The position numbers were made by a program, and so were the translations under genes. From positions 1 through 23,916 of the forward strand of contig LKUE01000263.1 of NCBI GenBank assembly GCA_001412365.1: a stretch of 23,916 nt of DNA. Direction: 5' to 3'. Shown here one piece after another: positions 16,562-23,322 of this stretch. Each line of letters opens with the position of its first letter. Positions within the stretch are counted from its first letter, which is position 1. The notes under the pieces were generated by a model. The model was not told the origin of the DNA. It did no database searches and saw nothing but the letters and a program-made list of their open reading frames with translations. The stretch comes from Desulfuromonas sp. SDB. Its GTDB lineage: Bacteria; SDB-A.

Positions 16562-17275
16562 ATGGTAATACTTTTAATTGGATTATTGCTTTGCAGAGCT
16601 GTATTCCTGCAACCCACGGTGACCTGGCAGGATGATGCCCATGGTTCCAAAACTTCTATTGAAAATAAAGTTATTTTGCTTATTGGCGATTCGATGATGG
16701 GAGGCGCTACTGGATATTTTCTTTCTGACAGCTTAAAAGCAGAAGGAGCGAGATCAGTAATTATTGATTTCCACACTTCTTCTGGTCTCTGCCGTCCTGA
16801 TTTCTTCAACTGGAATGACCAATTAAATACTCTTCTGTTTAATCATGATTTTGACATAGCCATGGTATTCATCGGAGCAAATGACAATCAGTCAATTCAC
16901 CGCTACACTGAAGGTTGGATAAGATACCACACCGACGAGTGGTATGATGAATACAATCAGAGAGTGGGCAATATCATGGATATGCTTTTAATTAAAGCTG
17001 ACCGGGTTTACTGGATAGGTCTTCCCAAAATGATAAATCCTGAATTTGACGAAGGCATAGTTGTTTTGAACAGCATCTATGAAGAGCAGGCAAGCTTACG
17101 CAACAACGTATTTTACATCTCATCATACGAATTATTTGATAATTTTAGCTCAGCCAGTTACTACCAGCCCCTGAATCCCACTTCCTCATCGCTAAGGGCA
17201 GAAGACGGATGCCATTTAACTGCTCGGGGAGCAAAGATACTGGTACAGAAAATTATTGAATTTATTAGCCAATAA
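16562..17275 (+). CDS. Membrane-anchored or secreted SGNH/GDSL-type hydrolase (DUF459-like)
   Basis: This 237-residue protein begins with a hydrophobic N-terminus (about residues 1-18), probably a signal peptide or membrane anchor, so the domain should act outside the cytoplasm. The SGNH blocks follow in order: Gly42-Asp43-Ser44 (GDSMMGG, nucleophile Ser), a Gly near 75, Asn107 in IGANDNQ, and Asp215-Gly-Cys-His218 in the last block (DxxH). Such enzymes cleave or transfer acyl groups on sugars or cell-wall polymers. The DUF459 resemblance is from memory and only tentative. AAGG before the ATG is modest. It lies 30 bases downstream of the ACT gene and converges on etfA. The exact substrate is unknown. 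Confidence 0.82.
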   Translation: MVILLIGLLLCRAVFLQPTVTWQDDAHGSKTSIENKVILLIGDSMMGGATGYFLSDSLKAEGARSVIIDFHTSSGLCRPDFFNWNDQLNTLLFNHDFDIAMVFIGANDNQSIHRYTEGWIRYHTDEWYDEYNQRVGNIMDMLLIKADRVYWIGLPKMINPEFDEGIVVLNSIYEEQASLRNNVFYISSYELFDNFSSASYYQPLNPTSSSLRAEDGCHLTARGAKILVQKIIEFISQ

Positions 17276-17278
17276 ATC

Positions 17279-17327
17279 TAACCAAAGAATCCAAGAAGCT
17301 GACCAAAAGAGGAGCAGGGATTGGTTA
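17279..17327. terminator. Weak hairpin between the convergent SGNH and etfA genes
   Basis: TAACCAAAGAATCC (17279-17292) can pair imperfectly with GGATTGGTTA (17318-17327), leaving a four-base bulge and a loop of about 25 bases. On the plus strand a T-rich stretch including TTTTTT follows within about ten bases. It overlaps the etfA stop. It may terminate the plus-strand transcript, but the stem is poor. Confidence 0.25.
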
Positions 17328-18524
17328 TTGTTGTCTTTTTTCTAAAGCCTTGATCATTTCCGGGACAACTTTAAACAAATCACCTATTATTGCATAATCG
17401 GCAACCTTTAAAATTGGAGCTTCCTGATCTTTATTTATAGCCACAATGCATTCTGAAGACTGCATCCCTACTAAGTGCTGAATTGCTCCGGATATTCCAA
17501 CCGCAACATACAATTTAGGAGCTACCGTCCTGCCTGTTTGTCCTACTTGATGGGCATGATCAATCCAACCATCATCAACCGGAGGGCGGGATGATCCTAC
17601 CGCTCCATTCAATAAATTTGCCAATTTTTCAATGAGAGTAAAATTATCCGGCGATTTTATTCCTCTTCCTCCGGAGACGATAATATCAGCATTGTCTAAG
17701 CGAACTTTAGATGTTGATTCTTTGATTAATTCAATGAATTTTACCGGATCTTCAACATTTTCCGGCCGAGTTTTTATCCTGATTACTTCTCCTTTTCGAT
17801 TATAATCAGGTTTCAACCTGCGCATTACCCTAGGTCTAACTGTAGCCATTTGAGGTCGGTTATGAGCAGTAAGGATAGTTGCCATTATGGAGCCACCCCA
17901 GGCAGGCCTGGTCTGCAACAAATGACGGTCAGGCATTTCCACGTCTAAACCGGTACAATCAGCAGTTAAACCAGTTTGAAATTTAACTGCCAACTTAGAT
18001 AGAAGCGGTCTTCCCTGTGAAGTAGAACCCGCTAAAATAATTTCAGGCAATTCATCCACCACCAGGTCATGCAATGCTCTAGCTCTAACCCCTACTAAGG
18101 GAATGTTCAATTCCTCATTTTCCACAATAATAACCCTGTCTGCTCCTGAAGCAATTAATTCCCGGACTTCCTGGTCGGTTGCTGGTCCTAAGTGCACTGC
18201 AGTTACCGGTTGTTTTAAATGGGTGGACAAACGAGTTGCTTTCCCCAGCAGTTCATAAGTAACTCTGGCAATTTCACCATCTTCTCTTTCCGCCACTACC
18301 ATTATTCCTCGATATTGATCGTAGTCTTCCTGTGCTTTTTGCGCCTGGTGGGTTCTCACTATTGCCCCGGTAGGACATTTGTCAATACAAATCCCGCAAA
18401 GGGTGCATTTATCTAAATTTATTTCAGGGAGGTTTTCCTCATTCATGGCAATAGCTGCCACTGGACATTCTTTTACACAAACCCCGCAGGAAACACATCT
18501 GTCTATTACAACTTTTATGCTCAT
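17325..18524 (-). CDS. etfA: Electron transfer flavoprotein alpha subunit with N-terminal 2x[4Fe-4S] domain
   Basis: EtfA pairs with EtfB to carry electrons between acyl-CoA dehydrogenase-type enzymes and other carriers. The 399 residues begin with a ferredoxin domain (Cys10/13/16/20 and Cys40/43/46/50). The ETF alpha domain follows (about 73-265), then the FAD-binding domain: SGGRG at 284-288, SSRPPVDDGW at 311-320, VGQTGRTVAPKLYVAVGISGAIQH at 327-350 in separate blocks, and a final ADYAIIGD. EtfA proteins with this Fe-S extension include the caffeyl-CoA and lactate dehydrogenase systems of Acetobacterium woodii, which bifurcate electrons with ferredoxin. AAGGAG before the ATG supports the start. 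It is last in the operon, 26 bases after etfB. The dehydrogenase partner is not in the window. Confidence 0.95.
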   Translation of the reverse strand: MSIKVVIDRCVSCGVCVKECPVAAIAMNEENLPEINLDKCTLCGICIDKCPTGAIVRTHQAQKAQEDYDQYRGIMVVAEREDGEIARVTYELLGKATRLSTHLKQPVTAVHLGPATDQEVRELIASGADRVIIVENEELNIPLVGVRARALHDLVVDELPEIILAGSTSQGRPLLSKLAVKFQTGLTADCTGLDVEMPDRHLLQTRPAWGGSIMATILTAHNRPQMATVRPRVMRRLKPDYNRKGEVIRIKTRPENVEDPVKFIELIKESTSKVRLDNADIIVSGGRGIKSPDNFTLIEKLANLLNGAVGSSRPPVDDGWIDHAHQVGQTGRTVAPKLYVAVGISGAIQHLVGMQSSECIVAINKDQEAPILKVADYAIIGDLFKVVPEMIKALEKRQQ

Positions 18525-18550
18525 GGAATCTCCTTTATGTTCATTTCAGG

Positions 18551-19339
18551 CTAGATGATATGTCTTTGACCGAGAATCTCCACCATTCTTTCCGCTTGCT
18601 GAGGAGGTTCACCTTCTATAAACAGCACCTCTCCCCCTACTTCAGGAGTGAAAATTTTAACCACCTGAGTAGGACTGCCCTTTAAACCAATTTTTTGGTA
18701 TTCTGCATCAATTTCTTCCGGGGTCCATACTGGAATTATTGCCTTCCTCGCCCTGGATTTATTTCTTAAAGACGGCATCCGGGGCTCTCCTATCCCCTTG
18801 CCAATAGATATCAATGCGGGAAGGGGCAAAAAGTAATAAAGATATCCTTCTTCAGTCATCGCTTTTATCTTCAGTTCATCCGGTTTAATTTCCACTATTC
18901 CATTAACATCGGTAACCAGGGGAAGATTTAAATGAGCGGCAATTCCTGGTCCTACTTGGGCAGTATCTCCGTCAATAGCCTGTCTTCCGGTGATAATCAA
19001 ATCAACATCTTTAATTTGATTAATTGCCTTGGATAGTACGTATGAGGTTGCCAGTGTATCTGATCCCGCAAAGTGCTTTGAACTTAATAAAATTGCATCA
19101 TCTACACCCATGGAAATGACTTCTTTAAGTGCTGCTTCAGCTTGAGGCGGCCCCATGGATATTGCAGTTACTTTGGTCTGGGGTAAATTATCTTTGATTT
19201 GCAAGGCAGCTTCTACTGCATAGAGATCAAAAGGATTGACTACTGCATCAACTCCTGTCCTGATAATTGTATAAGTTTCCGGATCCACTTTTGCCTGAGA
19301 TATGTCGGGAACTTGTTTTACACAAACTACAATTTTCAC
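18551..19339 (-). CDS. etfB: Electron transfer flavoprotein beta subunit
   Basis: The 262-residue beta subunit forms the ETF heterodimer with the next gene product. Visible family features are CVKQVPD at the N-terminus (residues 6-12), NPFDLYAVE at 35-43, and GRQAIDGDTAQVGPG at 118-132, the ETF-beta signature that contacts nucleotide. The GDTAQVGP form is usual in bifurcating-type ETFs, though that assignment needs alignment. The start is GTG, overlapping the rnc stop in GTGA (19339-19336), with a strong AAAGGAGGT inside the rnc coding end. Translation is therefore coupled to RNase III, which places the ETF genes in the fatty acid operon transcript. Length is normal. Confidence 0.95.
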   Translation of the reverse strand: MKIVVCVKQVPDISQAKVDPETYTIIRTGVDAVVNPFDLYAVEAALQIKDNLPQTKVTAISMGPPQAEAALKEVISMGVDDAILLSSKHFAGSDTLATSYVLSKAINQIKDVDLIITGRQAIDGDTAQVGPGIAAHLNLPLVTDVNGIVEIKPDELKIKAMTEEGYLYYFLPLPALISIGKGIGEPRMPSLRNKSRARKAIIPVWTPEEIDAEYQKIGLKGSPTQVVKIFTPEVGGEVLFIEGEPPQQAERMVEILGQRHII

Positions 19340-19989
19340 TTTACCTCCTTTATCATCAGTTCAGAAGTCAAGGCAGTTCTGGCTGCCTCCCTCTCCGCAA
19401 ATTTTATGGATTTACCAAAGCCCATTCCAATCTTTTGATGGTTAACTTTTACCGAAACATAAAAGGTTTTATCGTGATCAGGACCGAATTCCGCTTCCCG
19501 GATATAGACGGGGCAGTGGTGAAATCTTTTTTGAACTTCTTCCTGTAGTATTGATTTGTAATCAGTGAATACAGGTTTTGAAGCAAGCAGTGTTTTTAAA
19601 ATGAATTCTTTGGTGATCGCAATATCATTGGAAAGGTAAATTGCCGCCACCAGGGATTCATAAACATCCGCTCTAACTGACTGATTCACAATATTTTGAT
19701 TATCTGCGGATTGAATAAATGACTCCAGGTTTAGCTGTTCAAGGATGATTCCAAGATTTTCTCCGGAGACATAGGCATTTTTCAAGGAAGACAAATCTCC
19801 CTGCCGGTAATTTGGATATTTATGGTATAAATGTTCAGAAACTACGAAATCAATAATGGCATCGCCTAAAAACTCCAGGACTTCATAACTGTGTTGGTGA
19901 TCACAAGAACAATGAGTAAAGGCATCTTTTAAATATTCCGGTTTTACTTGGAGATTGAATTCTTTCTCCAAAAATTCAGATATATTCAT
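19336..19989 (-). CDS. rnc: Ribonuclease III
   Basis: RNase III cuts double-stranded RNA in rRNA and mRNA processing. The 217-residue protein has the catalytic signature YEVLEFLGDAI with Glu36, Glu39 and Asp43, and the second acidic pair Asp108 and Glu111 in RADVYESLVAAIYL. A double-stranded RNA binding domain follows (about 142-210), including DYKSILQEEVQKR and the final AEREAARTAL helix. The stretch before the signature (CSCDHQHSYE) departs from the usual His-Arg-Ser-Tyr-x-Asn-Glu pattern, and the protein is somewhat short. It starts four bases after the fabF stop with no clear ribosome site, so it probably depends on coupled translation. A fabF-rnc order is common in bacteria; the etfB overlap downstream is not. 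Confidence 0.94.
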   Translation of the reverse strand: MNISEFLEKEFNLQVKPEYLKDAFTHCSCDHQHSYEVLEFLGDAIIDFVVSEHLYHKYPNYRQGDLSSLKNAYVSGENLGIILEQLNLESFIQSADNQNIVNQSVRADVYESLVAAIYLSNDIAITKEFILKTLLASKPVFTDYKSILQEEVQKRFHHCPVYIREAEFGPDHDKTFYVSVKVNHQKIGMGFGKSIKFAEREAARTALTSELMIKEVK

Positions 19990-19993
19990 TTAA

Positions 19994-21232
19994 TCATTGA
20001 ACATATTTCTTTAAAGCAATGGAAATATTATGTCCTCCAAAGCCTAAAGAGTTGGAAAGCACGTAATTTAACTGCACTTCCCGGTTTTTGTCTTTAACGT
20101 AGTCTAAATCACAGTTGGGATCTTGTTCAATTATATTCTGAGTGGTGTGGACTAAATTATTCTGCATGCTTAAACATACATCCAATGCTTCAATGGCGGA
20201 AGCAGCTCCCAGTAAATGACCGGTCATGGATTTAGTAGAAACCACCGGAATTTCATAAGCTCTTTGCCCTAAAGCTAATTTTATTGCCGTGGTTTCCACC
20301 ACATCATTATAGGGGGTAGAAGTTCCATGAGCATTGACATAATCAACCTGCTCAGGAGTAATATCCGCATCCTCCATGGCTTTTATCATTGCAGAAGCAG
20401 GACCTTGTCCGGTTTCATCGGGAGCAGTGATATGATAAGCATCACAAGTTTGACCGGCTCCTGCTATCTCCGCATATATTTTTGCACCACGTTTCAAGGC
20501 ATGATTTAAACTTTCCAATATTAACACCGCCGCTCCTTCACTGACCACAAATCCATCCCGGTTGACGTCAAAAGGTCGGCTGGCGGTAGCAGGATCATCA
20601 TTACGGGTAGAAAGAGCTTTCATTACTGAAAATCCTCCAATAGACAGAGGGGTCACTGATGCTTCCGCTCCCCCTGCCACCATTACTTCGGCTTCTCCTC
20701 TTTCTATCAGTCTCATCGCTGAAATCAATCCATGTCCGGAAGAAGCACAGGCACTGGACACACTGTAATTAGGTCCTTTAAATCCATATTTTATGGCAAT
20801 TTGACCTGAAGCTATGTTTACAATCATCATAGGAATAAGAAAAGGAGAAATCTTTTTAGGTCCTTTTTGAACTAGAATGGTGTGCTGGTTCTCCAAGGTT
20901 TCAATTCCTCCTATCCCTGAAGCGATAAGTACTCCCACTCCGGACAAATCAAGTTCTGATAAGTTTAATCCGGCATCATTGATTGCTTCATCAGCTGAAC
21001 AGAGGGCAAGCTGGACATACCGGTCCATTCTTCTAATTTCTTTCCGGTCTAAGACGGTTAGAGGATCAAAATTCTTTACTTCTCCCGCAATTTTTACTGA
21101 AAAGTCAGTGGAATCAAATCTGGTTATCACTCCAATACCGTTTTTTCCCTGTACAAGCGCATTCCAGGTATCTACAACATTATTGCCCAATGGATTTACA
21201 GTGCCCAACCCCGTAATTACCACTCTATTCAT
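19994..21232 (-). CDS. fabF: Beta-ketoacyl-ACP synthase II
   Basis: FabF condenses acyl-ACP with malonyl-ACP in the elongation cycle of fatty acid synthesis. The 412 residues match the usual length. The catalytic triad is visible: Cys162 in SSACASSGHG, His302 in NAHGTSTPYND and His339 in KSMTGHLLGAASA, with Lys334 also in place. The C-terminus carries the SNSLGFGGHN-like glycine-rich turn. AAGGAG before the ATG supports the start. It is the first gene after the hairpin that follows acpP and is directly followed by rnc. Without a fabH in the operon, initiation must rely on another enzyme, unless this synthase or a distant fabH covers it. Confidence 0.96.
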   Translation of the reverse strand: MNRVVITGLGTVNPLGNNVVDTWNALVQGKNGIGVITRFDSTDFSVKIAGEVKNFDPLTVLDRKEIRRMDRYVQLALCSADEAINDAGLNLSELDLSGVGVLIASGIGGIETLENQHTILVQKGPKKISPFLIPMMIVNIASGQIAIKYGFKGPNYSVSSACASSGHGLISAMRLIERGEAEVMVAGGAEASVTPLSIGGFSVMKALSTRNDDPATASRPFDVNRDGFVVSEGAAVLILESLNHALKRGAKIYAEIAGAGQTCDAYHITAPDETGQGPASAMIKAMEDADITPEQVDYVNAHGTSTPYNDVVETTAIKLALGQRAYEIPVVSTKSMTGHLLGAASAIEALDVCLSMQNNLVHTTQNIIEQDPNCDLDYVKDKNREVQLNYVLSNSLGFGGHNISIALKKYVQ

Positions 21233-21302
21233 AAATTCTCCTTTTCAAAGTACTGGCGATTTCAGCTGAAAAATTAATTAAAGATAAAAAAATTATCCTG
21301 TT

Positions 21303-21334
21303 GAATAAAAGCTGGCCACAGCCAGCTTTTATTC
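21303..21334 (-). terminator. Perfect 14-bp hairpin between acpP and fabF
   Basis: The arms at 21303-21316 and 21321-21334 are exact inverted copies around a four-base loop (CACA on the plus strand). On the transcribed minus strand the stem starts inside the last acpP codons, covers its TAA, and ends in TTTTATTC, so part of a U-run lies in the descending arm. It lies 70 bases before fabF. It could be an attenuating terminator that favours acpP over downstream genes, an mRNA stabiliser or a processing site. Confidence 0.65.
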
Positions 21335-21622
21335 TTCTTCCTCCCCTGTATCCGTACCTTCAATTTCTTGCTTTTCAGATAAGACTTTTTCTAAATACTC
21401 CAGTGAATCTCCAACTGTAACCAGCTGTTCTGCACTTTCATCGGGTATGTCAATACCAAATTTTTCCTCTAAAGCCATAATTAATTCAACCAAATCCAAG
21501 GAATCTGCTCCCAGATCTTTAACATATTTTGCATCCAAGTTAACTTGTGCTTCATCAACTCCTAATCTTTCTACAATTATGTTTTTCAGTTCTTTTTCCA
21601 GTTGAGCTGAATCTGGTGACAT
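21329..21622 (-). CDS. acpP: Acyl carrier protein
   Basis: ACP carries growing acyl chains on a 4'-phosphopantetheine arm. The 97-residue protein has the four-helix ACP pattern and the prosthetic-group serine Ser41 in [11 protein letters not shown], followed by the acidic recognition helix and KFGIDIPDE. The ATG at 21622 is chosen because AAGGAGGT lies just before it; an in-frame TTG at 21643 would translate the ribosome site itself. The C-terminus runs about 15-20 residues beyond a typical ACP and ends in an acidic tail with a run of four Glu. The gene follows fabG by 24 bases, and the hairpin overlaps its stop. Confidence 0.96.
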   Translation of the reverse strand: MSPDSAQLEKELKNIIVERLGVDEAQVNLDAKYVKDLGADSLDLVELIMALEEKFGIDIPDESAEQLVTVGDSLEYLEKVLSEKQEIEGTDTGEEEE

Positions 21623-21646
21623 TTTTACCTCCTTAATTTTCAAAAA

Positions 21647-22384
21647 TTACATTGCTAAGCCACCATCTACTCTGATAACTTCTCCAGTAATGTAAGATGC
21701 TTCATCACTTACCAAAAAAGAAACCAGATTGGCAACATCTTTAGCTTCACCAAATTTTCTGGCAGGAATATTATCCATATATGCCTGCTTTACTTTATCT
21801 GACAATTTATCGGTCATTTCGGACTGAATAAATCCCGGACAAATAGCGTTGACTGTAATTCCCCGGGAAGCAACTTCTTTTGCCGTAGATTTAGTTAAAC
21901 CAATTAATCCCGCCTTGGATGAGGAATAATTAGCTTGACCGGGATTGCCGAACAATCCTACCACTGAAGAGATATTGACAATTCTTCCCCATCTGTTTTT
22001 TATCATATTTCTAATTACTGCTTTGGTACATATAAAACTTCCGGTTAAATTAACCTCAATAACTTTTCTAAATTCCTGGTCAGTCATTTTCATTATTAAA
22101 TTATCTTTAGTAATTCCAGCATTATTTATTAATATATCAATTTTACGATCATCTTTGGTAATTTCATTGATCACTTCCTGAACTGCTTTCTGATCAGTAA
22201 TGTCCACTAAATAATAACTGCACTTCACTCCTTGTTGTTCTATTTCCCGGGCAGTTTGCTGGCATTCTTCTTCCAGCAAATCCCATAGGATTATGTTATT
22301 TTTTCTAGAAGCTAAAGCAAGCGCAATTTGTTTTCCAATGCCCCTGGCTCCTCCGGTGATAATGGCTTGTTTTAATTCATTCAT
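21647..22384 (-). CDS. fabG: 3-oxoacyl-ACP reductase
   Basis: FabG reduces 3-oxoacyl-ACP with NADPH. From the ATG at 22384 it is 245 residues, the family norm. It has the Rossmann glycine motif TGGARGIG (10-17), NNAG at 87-90, and the catalytic tetrad Asn112, Ser140, Tyr153 and Lys157 in the NISSVVG and YSSSK segments. The C-terminal ITGEVIRVDGG motif is present. An in-frame GTG at 22408 would add eight residues within the fabD end, but the ATG with GGGGAGA upstream is the better start. The ATG is one base after the fabD TGA, so translation is coupled. Confidence 0.96.
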   Translation of the reverse strand: MNELKQAIITGGARGIGKQIALALASRKNNIILWDLLEEECQQTAREIEQQGVKCSYYLVDITDQKAVQEVINEITKDDRKIDILINNAGITKDNLIMKMTDQEFRKVIEVNLTGSFICTKAVIRNMIKNRWGRIVNISSVVGLFGNPGQANYSSSKAGLIGLTKSTAKEVASRGITVNAICPGFIQSEMTDKLSDKVKQAYMDNIPARKFGEAKDVANLVSFLVSDEASYITGEVIRVDGGLAM

Positions 22385-22385
22385 T

Positions 22386-23318
22386 TCATTCTCCCCATGT
22401 TTTATCACTAGTTTGCTCTAAGCCATCCCTATCCGATATAGTGATGGTTTTAATATCTCGGGTAATTTTTCTGTTCATCCCTGCTAAAACAGGTTTAGGA
22501 GAAAACTCAACTGCTTTATCTATTCCTAATTCAGTGAATTTTTGAATTGTCTGAACCCATTTTACCGGTGAGGTCATCTGCATTTTCAACGCTTTTTTAA
22601 GCTGCTCTGCCTCAGTCAATGGTTCAGCCAATGCATTGCTTACCAAGGGAACCGAGCAGTTATTAAACTTAATATTCTCAAGATAACTGGAAAATTCACC
22701 AGCGGGTTTATCCATCAGAGGAGAATGAAAAGCCGCGGAGACTTCCAGCCATATTGCTCGCTTAGCTCCCTGTTGAGTACATAACTCTACTGCTTGTTCC
22801 ACCGCGTTCTGCTCTCCGCTGATAACTATTTGAGAAAGAGAATTATAGTTGGCGGGAACGACTACTCCTGAAACCTGCTGGCAAATTAAATCAATCTGCT
22901 CAGGGGAAAGTCCAATAATTGCTGCCATTTTTCCCGGAAATTCCTCCCCGGTATTACTCATCAATTCACCTCTAAATCTAACTGTTTTAAGACCCTGCTC
23001 AAAACTTAACACCCCTCCGGCTACCAACGCAGTGTACTCACCTAAGCTGTGTCCCGCCAAAATATCCGGCTGGGGATGGGTCAATCTGTACTGGGTGTAC
23101 AGTGCGTATCCCTGAAGCAACAAGGCAGGTTGAGCATTTTTTGACTCGGTTAATTCCTGGGGGGAACCATTGAACATGATTTCAGAAAGATCAACCTTGA
23201 GCAATTCATCAGCTTTTTTAAACAATTCCTTCACCTGGGGGATATGGTCATAGAGGTCCTTACCCATGCCTACAGTTTGCGCTCCCTGTCCTGCAAAAAT
23301 ATAAGCGATTTTACTCAT
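22386..23318 (-). CDS. fabD: Malonyl-CoA:ACP transacylase
   Basis: FabD moves malonyl groups from CoA to ACP. The 310-residue protein begins MSKIAYIFAGQGAQ, with the GQGAQ motif at 10-14, the nucleophile Ser91 in GHSLGEYTAL, Arg116 in the VRFRGELM segment and the catalytic His198 in AAFHSPLM. The ATG at 23318 is preferred over an upstream in-frame start (23363) because homologues begin at this point and AAGGAA lies upstream. Starting at 23363 would also overlap plsX by about 40 bases. It begins four bases after plsX ends, where most bacteria have fabH. Confidence 0.95.
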   Translation of the reverse strand: MSKIAYIFAGQGAQTVGMGKDLYDHIPQVKELFKKADELLKVDLSEIMFNGSPQELTESKNAQPALLLQGYALYTQYRLTHPQPDILAGHSLGEYTALVAGGVLSFEQGLKTVRFRGELMSNTGEEFPGKMAAIIGLSPEQIDLICQQVSGVVVPANYNSLSQIVISGEQNAVEQAVELCTQQGAKRAIWLEVSAAFHSPLMDKPAGEFSSYLENIKFNNCSVPLVSNALAEPLTEAEQLKKALKMQMTSPVKWVQTIQKFTELGIDKAVEFSPKPVLAGMNRKITRDIKTITISDRDGLEQTSDKTWGE

Positions 23319-23322
23319 AAAT

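Noticed and set aside
20877-21269. A 130-codon open frame on the plus strand opposite fabF
   Set aside because: It lies wholly antisense to a well-supported gene, has low-complexity Ser/Pro-rich content typical of a reversed reading, and no ribosome site.
21623-21643. Longer acpP beginning at TTG 21643
   Set aside because: The extra seven residues are simply a translation of the AAGGAGGT ribosome site; the ATG at 21622 is correctly spaced.
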